The notes: generated by a model not told the origin, from the sequence alone. Counted from the stretch's first letter, positions 24,245 to 30,765 are shown. The stretch: 36,507 nucleotides of DNA from a virus (IMGVR_UViG_3300042311_000477:1-36507); one strand, 5' to 3'. Numbers and translations are program-made.

Positions 24245-24915
24245 TAGAACGGTAGGGGTTTAGCAACTTGCGGCGTTGGCGGAGGTAGCGGAGCCGCGCT
24301 CTGGGGGACAGGTGCTGCCACACTTTGCGCGCCAGCCGATCCAGCCGAAGGCAATTCTGCCGGACGCGGTACCCACTTAATGATCGCGAAGTTCGGGGTG
24401 TAGTTGGAGCCATGCTTTCCCTTTACCTCCGTAGCGCCCTGGAACTGGACCACCGGCAACAGCCCTTGGGCTTTCTCCGGCGCAGCTTCATATTGGCTAT
24501 GCAGGGTGTCAATCGCGGCCAGAACTGCGTTGGCGTTGCTGCTGAACTCACGGACAGTGCGGTTGCCATCCAGCAAACGCATGGCGAAGCCTTGCTTTGG
24601 CTTCGCGGCATTGCCGCGTTCGTCCACCCCGTAATCGCCAACCGGGCACGGGGGCAGAGGCTGGCCAATCTTCACCAGTGACCGCACTGGCGCCATGCCT
24701 GCCTTGAAAAACAGCCACCCAACTTGGATATTCTCCATATCCGCGACGAAGGCAGGCTGTTGGAAGGAAACATCTTTTTCCTGCTTCTCCCACCGCCCAT
24801 TGATTTCCACGCGCTGGCTGAACTTCAGGCGCCCGGCCTTGGCGTTGTAGTTGACCAGGGGCAGGAAATCACCGCTTGCGGTTTCGCTGCCACCAATTGA
24901 AAGCCCTAAACCCAT
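24244..24915 (-). CDS. ssDNA-binding-like replication/recombination protein
   Basis: 223-residue protein with GGAG about 8 bases before ATG 24915. It has an N-terminal beta-rich region (SGDFLPLVNYNAKAGRLKFS), then ADMENIQVGWLFFKAGMAP, KQGFAMRLLDGNRTVREFSS and FQGATEVKGKHGSNYTPNF. This pattern recurs in proteins beside exonuclease genes of alphaproteobacterial phages. The C-terminus is Pro/Ala-rich and ends KPLPF, roughly like the flexible tail of SSB, though not acidic. An OB-fold SSB role is inferred from context. Confidence 0.6.
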   Translation of the reverse strand: MGLGLSIGGSETASGDFLPLVNYNAKAGRLKFSQRVEINGRWEKQEKDVSFQQPAFVADMENIQVGWLFFKAGMAPVRSLVKIGQPLPPCPVGDYGVDERGNAAKPKQGFAMRLLDGNRTVREFSSNANAVLAAIDTLHSQYEAAPEKAQGLLPVVQFQGATEVKGKHGSNYTPNFAIIKWVPRPAELPSAGSAGAQSVAAPVPQSAAPLPPPTPQVAKPLPF

Positions 24916-24940
24916 CTGAATGCTCCATATTTCCAGAAAT

Positions 24941-24965
24941 GCGCCACATTTGGGCAGCGTGGCGC
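24941..24965 (-). other. Stem-loop in the nuclease-SSB gap
   Basis: GCGCCAC at 24941-24947 pairs with GTGGCGC at 24959-24965 (11-base loop), in the 57-base gap between the exonuclease stop and the SSB-like start. No U-run follows in the leftward direction. It may tune SSB-like expression or mark an RNA-processing site. Confidence 0.45.
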
Positions 24966-24972
24966 CTGCTGC

Positions 24973-25740
24973 TTACATCCCGTAAATCTCTTTCCGGGCT
25001 GCTTCTGCGGCTGGATCGGACCAGTAGAAGCTATCTACATCCGGCACCAGCAAACTGATCAATTCATTCTTATCCGCCGAGATCGCCAGGAACCGGCGCA
25101 GCCGGTTAGCAATAGCCTGAAGGTGCGCCCAGTGATCCGCGACCCCTTCAAGCTGATAGACCGCCACCTTCTTTGGTGAGCAGTACGCGAATCGGCAGAT
25201 TTGGTTTGTATGGACAACGTACCCACTACCCTGCCGGGCATGGCTGCTGCTGATCTGGCCCGGCACCCGCTCCGTGGTCTTCAGGTCCAGCACCAGCCCA
25301 TGATCCTGCCAATAGAAATCCAGATACCCCACCAGATCGGGCAGACCCTCGCCCAGCGGCTTGCTGATCTTGTGCTGATGCTGGCCTTCTTCCGGCGCGG
25401 TAGGAACGCCATACTGGCGGAGTTCAGCGAGTGCCACCGGCACAGTGTCTTGGACCACCTTGCGCTGTGCCTCGCGGCGGGGATCGCCAGACAGGGCAGT
25501 CAGCCTGTCATATTCGGCCAGGGCAATGGCAATGCAATCATCCACCGGCTTTTCTGGATCAAACAGGCCAGCCGATACGCCTGCCTCAATGGCGGTGCCG
25601 CGATGGGCTGAAGCCCCCACCGGCAGGCGCCGCTTCAACAAGTAGGACATGGCCCAGGCGGCAGGCTGCGCCGCGTAGGTGTTCAGGCTAGAAGCCGACA
25701 GATGGCCAATGCCATGCGTTGCAAAGGGGTCTTGGGTCAC
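24973..25740 (-). CDS. PD-(D/E)XK nuclease, Cas4/RecB-like
   Basis: 255-residue protein starting GTG 25740 (GTGA overlap with rusA). The motif LSASSLNTYAAQPAAW resembles the N-terminus of RecB-like nucleases. Also visible: SAHRGTAIEAG (H46, E52), LPDLVGYLDFY (D141) and VLDLKTTERV (D152, K154), which make up the catalytic core. No Cys cluster for a 4Fe-4S site is seen, so it is Cas4-like only in the nuclease core. It probably processes DNA ends in recombination-dependent replication together with the SSB-like protein and RusA. Confidence 0.8.
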   Translation of the reverse strand: MTQDPFATHGIGHLSASSLNTYAAQPAAWAMSYLLKRRLPVGASAHRGTAIEAGVSAGLFDPEKPVDDCIAIALAEYDRLTALSGDPRREAQRKVVQDTVPVALAELRQYGVPTAPEEGQHQHKISKPLGEGLPDLVGYLDFYWQDHGLVLDLKTTERVPGQISSSHARQGSGYVVHTNQICRFAYCSPKKVAVYQLEGVADHWAHLQAIANRLRRFLAISADKNELISLLVPDVDSFYWSDPAAEAARKEIYGM

Positions 25741-26135
25741 GGGTTTGCCTCGATGATTAGGATATAACCGGGCTTGCCCGAGTACATCTTTGAAAGGTGT
25801 AGCTTGATAATCTGGCTATCGTCGTCCCACAGGATGCCATTGGCGGCATCCAGGACCAGCTTCGCCAGGTTGTCCAGATCAGGCTTTCCGGTGTGTTCCA
25901 AATCACCAGCCAAGGCGGCTTCCTGTTTCTTTTTGGGCCAGGATTTTGGAATCGGCATCAGGACCATAACATCGACACAAACCGGCACGGAGCCAAAGGA
26001 ATCATATGGGGAAATAAATGCCCGAATTGTTTCCTCTGCCTTCCGGGTTTTGGCTGGCGTATAGGCGCCGTGCTTGCCGAATCGGGGGCGACCCTTGGCA
26101 ACCGGTTCAATGGGGATGGTGATACAGGTTCTCAC
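25737..26135 (-). CDS. rusA: RusA-family Holliday junction resolvase
   Basis: 132-residue protein starting GTG 26135. It has IEPVAKGRPRFGKHGAYTPA, RKAEETIRAF, and the acidic catalytic region GKPDLDNLAKLVLDAANGIL followed by WDDDSQ (D86, D88, D96, D104-106). The length fits RusA. The enzyme cuts four-way junctions formed in recombination and replication. Its ribosome site (GGGGG, about 8 bases before GTG) partly lies in the third hairpin of the element upstream, so translation may be controlled by RNA folding. Confidence 0.85.
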   Translation of the reverse strand: MRTCITIPIEPVAKGRPRFGKHGAYTPAKTRKAEETIRAFISPYDSFGSVPVCVDVMVLMPIPKSWPKKKQEAALAGDLEHTGKPDLDNLAKLVLDAANGILWDDDSQIIKLHLSKMYSGKPGYILIIEANP

Positions 26136-26145
26136 GGTTGAACCC

Positions 26146-26257
26146 CCGCCAGCACAGTTCGGGAGGGGATATTGAAAGTGCTGGCGGAGGTATCCGCACC
26201 GCGCGGATTTAACCGGCAGACTGTCGCGGGTTCGTAGTAGTCGCGCCGGTCTGCCGG
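26146..26257 (-). ncRNA. Compact three-hairpin element between repressor and rusA (candidate cis RNA or origin)
   Basis: Three perfect inverted repeats follow each other with 4-base linkers. In leftward order: (1) CCGGCAGAC-type 9-bp arms at 26213-26221 and 26249-26257, with an inner CGCG/CGCG stem at 26225-26228 and 26242-26245; (2) a 6-bp stem at 26192-26197 and 26203-26208 with a 5-base loop; (3) a 10-bp stem, CCGCCAGCAC at 26146-26155 with GTGCTGGCGG at 26178-26187, 22-base loop. The element starts 19 bases after the repressor stop and ends 10 bases before the rusA GTG. It lies in the leftward transcript. It is not a tRNA: no cloverleaf fits. A structured leader or replication signal is possible. 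Confidence 0.6.
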
Positions 26258-26276
26258 GCGCGCAATGGTTGGGAGG

Positions 26277-26558
26277 CTAGTTACCATCGCGCGCATCCTT
26301 GGAGGGCAAATGTCCGTCCCGGTGTCCGGTACAGATATGTGCCCAAATCTGGTTTGGCGTTACCTCATCGGTAGCGCACATTTCAATAACAGGTATCAGC
26401 CGCACGATAGGCGGCGCAATACCCCCATATTCACCGCGATATGTCAGCCAGATCAGCCACCGGCTGGCGGTGGCGGTTGATACGCCAGCCGCCTCAGCCA
26501 GATCGCGGAGCGTGTAGCCGTTCTGCTGCAACAGCTTTCGATAGGGGAGGTGATCCAT
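26277..26558 (-). CDS. Repressor-like HTH regulator
   Basis: 93-residue protein. ATG 26558 is preferred because the candidate promoter sits immediately upstream; longer in-frame forms up to 26630 would run through the promoter. Residues 16-35 (TLRDLAEAAGVSTATASRWL) form a clear HTH of the XRE/Cro or MerR type. The remainder (GGIAPPIVRLIPVIEMCATD) is a short effector or dimer part. It faces the rightward unit from a divergent promoter pair, like CI or Cro. Whether it is a lysogeny repressor or an early-gene regulator cannot be told here. Confidence 0.75.
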   Translation of the reverse strand: MDHLPYRKLLQQNGYTLRDLAEAAGVSTATASRWLIWLTYRGEYGGIAPPIVRLIPVIEMCATDEVTPNQIWAHICTGHRDGHLPSKDARDGN

Positions 26559-26565
26559 GGTCCGA

Positions 26566-26594
26566 AGGATAGTGATGAAAAAATTTCGCGTCAA
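26566..26594 (-). promoter_or_regulatory. Leftward promoter for the regulator (leaderless start likely)
   Basis: TTGACG (26589-26594) and TATCCT (26566-26571) on the minus strand are separated by exactly 17 bases. Only 7 bases lie between the -10 box and ATG 26558, so the transcript should begin at or next to the start codon. No good ribosome site is present. This matches the leaderless cI message of lambda PRM in layout. Confidence 0.65.
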
Positions 26595-26608
26595 GCGCAT
26601 TTTTTCTG

Positions 26609-26637
26609 TTGACGTTCTTTTTTGAGGCAATTAGAGT
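26609..26637 (+). promoter_or_regulatory. Rightward early promoter
   Basis: TTGACG (26609-26614) and TAGAGT (26632-26637) are separated by 17 bases. The first rightward gene begins 41 bases downstream with an AGGAG site. The -35 boxes of this promoter and the leftward one form an inverted repeat (CGTCAA, 14 bases, TTGACG), so one bound protein could block both. Confidence 0.68.
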
Positions 26638-26677
26638 CAAGGAATAACGACAAACCACCGCAAGCAGGAGATCGAAA

Positions 26678-26992
26678 ATGAACTTTGCAAATCACATCGG
26701 TTACTCTGACATAAACCCATGCGAAATCGTGCGCCGCATTAGCGCCCGCACTATCGAGGTCCGCCCCATGAACGCGGTGCGCGCCAATCCTACCGAAGAC
26801 ATGGGCTTTCAGCCCGGTGGCTTCGTTGGTCACTTCTCCGACCAAGACAAGCAACGCTGGACCATCACCAGCAACCCAGAAGCCCGCACCCTTCTCATCC
26901 GTTTGCACAAGGATGGTAAATGGCGCGGCAGCAATGGTGATCGCTATCTCCTGGCTGTGAAGCCAATCAAGTTTTACGATTACAACTTCTAA
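26678..26992 (+). CDS. Conserved early protein of unknown function
   Basis: 104-residue protein with AGGAG 7 bases before ATG. The pattern IGYSDINPCEIVRRISARTI, followed by MGFQPGGFVGHFSDQDKQRW and a C-terminal YLLAVKPIKFYDYNF, is a widespread uncharacterised family in phages and plasmids. The function is unknown to me. It is the first gene of the rightward unit and is followed by an intrinsic terminator, so it may be made alone at high level early on. Confidence 0.78.
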   Translation: MNFANHIGYSDINPCEIVRRISARTIEVRPMNAVRANPTEDMGFQPGGFVGHFSDQDKQRWTITSNPEARTLLIRLHKDGKWRGSNGDRYLLAVKPIKFYDYNF

Positions 26993-27048
26993 GCCTGATT
27001 TCTCAGGCAAGCGCAGGCTTCCCCCTGCGCTTTTCTGAGCAATCAGGC
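26993..27048 (+). terminator. Intrinsic terminator with competing outer stem (attenuator-like)
   Basis: AAGCGCAGG (27009-27017) pairs with CCTGCGCTT (27024-27032) around a 6-base loop and is followed by TTCT, a good rightward terminator. Just before it, GCCTGA (26993-26998) pairs with TCAGGC (27003-27008). The same GCCTGATT (26993-27000) can instead pair with AATCAGGC (27041-27048), enclosing the terminator. AATCAGG occurs twice (27041 and 27051). Alternate folds suggest controlled read-through into the next genes. Confidence 0.75.
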
Positions 27049-27066
27049 TCAATCAGGAGAACTATC

Positions 27067-27183
27067 ATGGATTACTTGAAACATCGCTCCGCCACTTGGT
27101 GGATGCTGGCGATTTTGCAGGGCATTGGCTTCGCCGCCTGCTTGCTGCTGATCATCATCCTGTTTGCAATGGGTGGCGCATGA
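27067..27183 (+). CDS. 38-aa single-pass membrane peptide
   Basis: Starts at ATG 27067 with AGGAG 7 bases upstream. The protein is MDYLKHRSATWWM followed by a long hydrophobic stretch (LAILQGIGFAACLLLIIILF) and a short end. It has the form of a small inner-membrane peptide: basic N-terminus, one pass. It overlaps the next start as ATGA. Host takeover, superinfection or lysis control are possible; none is proven. Confidence 0.65.
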   Translation: MDYLKHRSATWWMLAILQGIGFAACLLLIIILFAMGGA

Positions 27184-27416
27184 GCGAGGATGACCACGCG
27201 GAACACATCGCCGCGATAACCGAGAAAATGAAGCAGTCTTTCTATGAAGTCGCTGATGGTGAAACCCCTGCGGATGCGCTGTTTGCCGCCACCATGGCGC
27301 TTGCCTGCTTCATTTATGACATCACCAACCATGGCGCAGAAAATACCCTGGCGAAACGGTCTGCCGAATTGTTGGTGGATGCGGTGACGCACATGGTGAA
27401 GGAGAATCTGAGTTGA
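27180..27416 (+). CDS. Small acidic early protein
   Basis: 78-residue protein beginning MSEDDHAEHIAAITEKMKQS. ATG 27180 is preferred by its ATGA overlap with the membrane peptide; a longer in-frame form would start at 27096 inside it. It is helical with a central hydrophobic part (LFAATMALACFIYDI). No known family is recognised. It probably acts as a small early regulator or host-interaction protein. This is inference. Confidence 0.6.
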   Translation: MSEDDHAEHIAAITEKMKQSFYEVADGETPADALFAATMALACFIYDITNHGAENTLAKRSAELLVDAVTHMVKENLS

Positions 27417-27631
27417 GCGACCTAGAAACCCTGCGCGCCAAGCTGGCGATAGCAGAAAACGAAGTGATCCGCATTCAATATGCGGATGATTTCTGTTTCT
27501 CGAATGGTTCCTATGACAGTCTTGCAAAGGTGCGGGATGAACTGAAATGGGAACTGATGGAGGCGGAAGCTGCTGCCCGCCAAAAAGCAGCAGGCATCGC
27601 AACAGCAAGTGGAGAACCCGGTAATGAATAA
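27413..27631 (+). CDS. Small helical early protein
   Basis: 72-residue protein starting TTG 27413 (TTGA overlap) with AAGGAG upstream. It has two helices (LETLRAKLAIAENEVIRIQY and VRDELKWELMEAEAAARQKA) that could form a coiled coil. Function unknown. It overlaps the next gene by 8 bases. Confidence 0.6.
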   Translation: MSDLETLRAKLAIAENEVIRIQYADDFCFSNGSYDSLAKVRDELKWELMEAEAAARQKAAGIATASGEPGNE

Positions 27632-27968
27632 GATGGAAATCTTAAAAATGGCTTTTGATAAAGCCTCTACCCCAAAAGAAGTTATTGCCTTGGCGAAAGA
27701 AATGGTGGCGTTCCTAGGAGAACGTGAAATCCAAAAGATTGAACTTTTGCCTGCGCCAATAACGCAGAAAAAACGACGCCCAAAATACTGGCAAGAGGAA
27801 GAAATAGAATTACTGAAAACGTTGAATAAGCGCGGCAAAACAGTGTCAGAAGTCGCTAAAATCTTAGGGCGGTCTATCGGTTCAATTGAGATGGCTAATT
27901 ACCGCCTTAATTCTGGCAATTGGACGATTGTCCCAAAACCCAGCCAACAAACAAAGAAAATCGCATGA
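27624..27968 (+). CDS. Myb/HTH-like DNA-binding protein
   Basis: 114-residue protein. ATG 27624 is chosen over a GTG at 27609. The N-terminal part is helical (MEILKMAFDKASTPKEVIAL). Residues of about 53-97 (RPKYWQEEEIELLKTLNKRG, KTVSEVAKILGRSIGSIEMA) form a Myb/SANT- or GcrA-like HTH. It is AT-richer than its neighbours, which suggests recent arrival. It is probably a transcription regulator of the phage or host. Confidence 0.7.
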   Translation: MNKMEILKMAFDKASTPKEVIALAKEMVAFLGEREIQKIELLPAPITQKKRRPKYWQEEEIELLKTLNKRGKTVSEVAKILGRSIGSIEMANYRLNSGNWTIVPKPSQQTKKIA

Positions 27969-28384
27969 ACACCGTCCGCGTGTCCATCAAAATGACCAGC
28001 AACATCCCCTCCCAAACCGATCTGTTTGTTGAGGTGGATGATATCAGCCAACCAGCCTGGCGCCCACTCGCCGCCTTCGCCAGCATCAAAGCAGCGGCGA
28101 AGTGGCTACAGGAAGAAGGCTTTACCTACGTCGTCGGAACCAATGGAGTTTATAGTCGTGACACCGCAACAGCGCGAAAGAATGCGCTTACTGAATACCG
28201 CCATGTTGATGGCGGAAGAAGGTCTGATGAAAAGGGCCTTAATGAAGAACAGCAGCAAGCCTGTGGAGTTCGACGGATTACGGAAAAACTGGGACGTTTG
28301 GGTGCGACTCTCAGACCAAGACCGGGTTCTGTGGCAGGCAATCAACGCAGTGAAACAGCAGATCAAAGGAACATGGACAGATGA
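27965..28384 (+). CDS. Early protein with a long C-terminal overlap (possible stop-loss or overprint)
   Basis: 139-residue reading frame starting ATG 27965 (ATGA overlap). The first ~60 residues look real (RVSIKMTSNIPSQTDLFVEV, FASIKAAAKWLQEEGFTYVV). From about residue 60 to the stop it overlaps another frame (28143-28403) and becomes Arg/Gly/Gln-rich, as a shadow frame would. The true product may end early through frameshift, or the extra tail may be real. No good ribosome site precedes it. Confidence 0.45.
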   Translation: MNTVRVSIKMTSNIPSQTDLFVEVDDISQPAWRPLAAFASIKAAAKWLQEEGFTYVVGTNGVYSRDTATARKNALTEYRHVDGGRRSDEKGLNEEQQQACGVRRITEKLGRLGATLRPRPGSVAGNQRSETADQRNMDR

Positions 28385-28403
28385 AGACGAAGATGAAAAT
28401 TGA
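28143..28403 (+). CDS. Early protein with acidic C-terminus
   Basis: 86-residue protein starting ATG 28143 (GGA 4 bases upstream). It has helical, globular-looking sequence (RLLNTAMLMAEEGLMKRALM, WDVWVRLSDQDRVLWQAINA) and an acidic end (DEDEDEN). It overlaps the 27965 frame by 242 bases. Composition favours this as the real protein in that stretch. No known family is recognised. Confidence 0.5.
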   Translation: MEFIVVTPQQRERMRLLNTAMLMAEEGLMKRALMKNSSKPVEFDGLRKNWDVWVRLSDQDRVLWQAINAVKQQIKGTWTDEDEDEN

Positions 28404-28632
28404 AATCATGAAGGATGTACCAATTCCGCCGAAGCGCCAGCGTGGCAGACCGCCGGGCAGCAAGTATCCGTTTGATCGGCTGGAGGTTGGCGAAAGTTTC
28501 TATGTGTCTGGCGCTAAGGTAAAGCCCACATCAATGGCGTCCATTACATCTCGGCAAAACCGGATGCTGGTGCCGAAGAAGTTTACCACCAGGACAACTC
28601 CTAAAGGAACAACCGTTTGGAGGGTGGAGTGA
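28381..28632 (+). CDS. AT-hook-like small protein
   Basis: 83-residue protein; start ATG 28381, or ATG 28393 as an alternative. The motif PPKRQRGRPPGSKYPFDRLE contains an AT-hook-like RGRP core, followed by GESFYVSGAKVKPTSMASIT and LVPKKFTTRTTPKGTTVWRV. This pattern occurs in many small phage proteins of unknown function. DNA binding is inferred. It ends with GTGA overlap to the next gene. Confidence 0.68.
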   Translation: MKTKMKIEIMKDVPIPPKRQRGRPPGSKYPFDRLEVGESFYVSGAKVKPTSMASITSRQNRMLVPKKFTTRTTPKGTTVWRVE

Positions 28633-28994
28633 CCAAACCCCGCGCCCCCTTACGCTACGGACCTGGCCGCGCCATTCATCCAGAAGTAAGAAGGGCGCGG
28701 GAAGCATACATTGGTGAAGCCTTGCAACGCGGCGAAACCTTCCACCAGATCGCCGCGCATTTTGAGGTGGATACCGAGACAGTGAAGCGGTGGTGGAATA
28801 AAACCCACCATTCGACAAAGTATGAGAACGTCTTCGATAAAGAACGAAAGTGCCTATCCTGCGGCGAAATGTTTTGGAGCGAAGGGCCGCACAATCGGCG
28901 GTGTATCAGATGTAAAAGCCACCGGCCTGCTGATACGCCTTATGAACCCGGCGGATATGGCAACAGTGGCCACAAAAAAGAACCCCGGCGCTAG
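28629..28994 (+). CDS. HTH plus zinc-ribbon regulator
   Basis: 121-residue protein starting GTG 28629 with GGAGG upstream. An N-terminal HTH (ALQRGETFHQIAAHFEVDTE, TVKRWWNKTH) is followed by a zinc site: C75/C78 (KCLSCGEMFW) and C92/C95 (RCIRCK). The combination suggests a DNA-binding activator, perhaps of late genes. It is the last gene of the rightward unit; its stop codon lies in the loop of the terminator. Confidence 0.72.
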   Translation: MTKPRAPLRYGPGRAIHPEVRRAREAYIGEALQRGETFHQIAAHFEVDTETVKRWWNKTHHSTKYENVFDKERKCLSCGEMFWSEGPHNRRCIRCKSHRPADTPYEPGGYGNSGHKKEPRR

Positions 28995-29003
28995 GCCGGG
29001 GTT
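28981..29003. terminator. Bidirectional terminator between converging units
   Basis: AACCCCGGC (28981-28989), 5-base loop, GCCGGGGTT (28995-29003), then TTAGTTT on the right. On the other strand it is followed by CTTTTTT. It stops the rightward early unit and the leftward lysis unit. The stop codon TAG of the HTH/zinc gene is in the loop (28992-28994). Confidence 0.88.
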
Positions 29004-29072
29004 TTAGTTTACATCGCAAGAGGAAACGTCATGCTACCCGCCGGGCAGGAGAACCCGGTAAGCGCAATATAG

Positions 29073-29231
29073 TCACTTCTTACGGGATTTACCAGCCTCA
29101 GAAAGAGCAATGGCGAGAGCCTGCTTTTCGGATTTCACCACCGGGCCTTTCTTGGACCCAGAGTGCAATTTGCCGGCCTTGTATTCTCTGAAAACTTTGG
29201 AAATCTTCTTGTCAGCCTTAGTCGGTTTCAT
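29073..29231 (-). CDS. DUF6496-like small basic protein
   Basis: 52-residue basic protein, ATG 29231 overlapping the endolysin stop as ATGA. The pattern KVFREYKAGKLHSGSKKGPV followed by VKSEKQALAIALSEAGKS is a conserved small phage family that I recall as DUF6496. Function unknown; it may bind nucleic acid. It is the last leftward gene before the terminator. Gap 29004-29072 has only a weak CCGGG/CCCGG hairpin. Confidence 0.75.
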   Translation of the reverse strand: MKPTKADKKISKVFREYKAGKLHSGSKKGPVVKSEKQALAIALSEAGKSRKK

Positions 29232-29749
29232 GCTTTTGATACTTGCATTTTAATGGCTTCAGCTTCCACTTCATCGACACGGCGAAGCCATCCCTTACCG
29301 AATGTAGCATAGATCGGGAGAGCTTTGTAGAAAGCCCTGCGCTCATCCGAAAACTTTTTCACCAGTTCAGTCGGGTCTTCTGCGTTTACCATAACAAGCG
29401 TCTTTGGCCCAATAGCACCATCCGGTGTAGCCCCCACAGCTATCTGAAGCAGCTTCGCCGCCCGGCCTGGACCCCCGTTTACCGCCATATCGAACACTAC
29501 CAGATCGACCCCGGCAGGGAGATCATCGCACCTAGCCTTATCCCAATAGCGCGTCTTATACAGATTCAGCAGGTGTTCCTGGGGGATATTCCGCAGTTCT
29601 TCCTTGCTCACATCCCGGCCAAGATACTCCCTATAAACAGCCAGCGTCACACCCTTCATGGTTGCCCCGCCGGGGTCTTTCGGGTGGTCAGCCCAACCAC
29701 CTTCATGGTGAAGGATTGTCTTTAGGGCGTGTGGGAATGCTTCTTTCAT
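29228..29749 (-). CDS. Endolysin, glycoside hydrolase family 108-like
   Basis: 173-residue protein with HHEGGWADHPKDPGGATMKG: the EGGW (residues 16-19) with catalytic Glu16 is the family hallmark. It is followed by GVTLAVYREYLGRD and a C-terminal peptidoglycan-binding region (GATPDGAIGPKTLVMV). It degrades the cell wall at lysis. The gene overlaps the holin stop as ATGA. Confidence 0.88.
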   Translation of the reverse strand: MKEAFPHALKTILHHEGGWADHPKDPGGATMKGVTLAVYREYLGRDVSKEELRNIPQEHLLNLYKTRYWDKARCDDLPAGVDLVVFDMAVNGGPGRAAKLLQIAVGATPDGAIGPKTLVMVNAEDPTELVKKFSDERRAFYKALPIYATFGKGWLRRVDEVEAEAIKMQVSKA

Positions 29750-30264
29750 TTCCGTGCCATCCTATTCATCGCTTCGGTCTTTTCTTTACTGCCAGCAGAA
29801 GACCCAAAATAATAAGCCACCACGCCGCCCCAGGCAGTCCCCAGGGTGCCAAGCATCACCAACATAGCCTCAGACCCGCCATGTGTGGGAAGCCCATTCT
29901 TCAGCATAAAAAACAAGGCGCCAAAGTATCCGGTGGTTATCAAACCCGCTAGGATACGGGGCGTCCAATCCTTGGTGGCGATTTCACGGTTTCGCGCGCT
30001 ATCCCGGTCAGCATTGGCAATGCGTTCCAAGTCAATGTCTAGTTCCCGCATCTTAACGGCGAACTCTTGTTCAGCCTGCTTCAGCGCCAGAAGTTGTTCT
30101 GGCGTGGCTTTGGAGGCAGCTTGTACAAGTTCGTCTTCGGTGCCATCCGGCTTACCTAATAAAGCCTCAGAAATGGCGCGCGTGGCCATGCCAGCCAGCG
30201 GTCCGCCAACAGCGGTGGCGATACTCGGGGCAACCGTGCGAACAAGGTTAAGGAGTTGGTCCAC
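29746..30264 (-). CDS. Holin of the three-TM (gene-transfer-release) type
   Basis: 172-residue protein with a hydrophobic N-terminal part (VAPSIATAVGGPLAGMATRA), a long amphipathic middle (LLALKQAEQEFAVKMRELDI, RDSARNREIATKDWTP) and two C-terminal membrane segments (ILAGLITTGYFGALFFML, MLGTLGTAWGGVVAYYFG). This is the layout of the 3TM holin family. It opens the inner membrane for the endolysin. Confidence 0.82.
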   Translation of the reverse strand: MDQLLNLVRTVAPSIATAVGGPLAGMATRAISEALLGKPDGTEDELVQAASKATPEQLLALKQAEQEFAVKMRELDIDLERIANADRDSARNREIATKDWTPRILAGLITTGYFGALFFMLKNGLPTHGGSEAMLVMLGTLGTAWGGVVAYYFGSSAGSKEKTEAMNRMARK

Positions 30265-30265
30265 A

Positions 30266-30757
30266 CTATTTCTCCAGCATAAAGGTTAGGTTTTGATGCC
30301 GTGGGTAGGTTACAGTTCTTTCACCTTCAGGGCATTTATATTTAATGGTGGCAAGCAATGTTGCCCTGCCAGCCGCTATCGTTTCTTTATCGGATATGTC
30401 CAATAAATAAGTAAATATATCAACCTCTGGCCCTGCTGGCCCCGTAAATTGCGTCATGCTTGGTGTGGCGGAGTGTATAACACTGGCGCTATCTCTCACC
30501 GTCACATCAAAGTCTTCCACGGAACAATCATCCCGCCGTTTAATGCGCGCCACAGTTACTGTAACAGGTTGCCCAATCTTAGCAGGCTCAATTTTAAAGT
30601 GTTCTGGCGCCCAAATGATGATTTCATTCTTAAACCAGCCAAACTTTTCGCCAGCCGAATAACCCCCAACCGCCAAAGCAAAAGCGGCGGTTGCAAATTG
30701 CACAAGCGGAGTGATTTTAGGCAACTCCATTATTCGTCTTCCGTTTTTAGCTGCCAT
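30266..30757 (-). CDS. Membrane-anchored protein of the lysis region
   Basis: 163-residue protein (ATG 30757; ATG 30730 is an alternative with GGAAGA upstream). A single N-terminal membrane segment (LVQFATAAFALAVGGYSAGE) is followed by a soluble beta-rich domain (VTVTVARIKRRDDCSVEDFD, AGRATLLATIKYKCPEGE). It sits just upstream of the holin. Topology fits a periplasmic domain with one anchor, so a spanin-like or superinfection role is possible, but coiled coil and lipobox are lacking. Confidence 0.6.
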   Translation of the reverse strand: MAAKNGRRIMELPKITPLVQFATAAFALAVGGYSAGEKFGWFKNEIIIWAPEHFKIEPAKIGQPVTVTVARIKRRDDCSVEDFDVTVRDSASVIHSATPSMTQFTGPAGPEVDIFTYLLDISDKETIAAGRATLLATIKYKCPEGERTVTYPRHQNLTFMLEK

Positions 30758-30765
30758 AATGGTCC

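Noticed and set aside
26146-26260. Possible tRNA or tmRNA from GGGTTCG- and GGTTCAA-like segments
   Set aside because: No arrangement gives acceptor, D, anticodon and T stems together; the paired arms form three separate hairpins instead.
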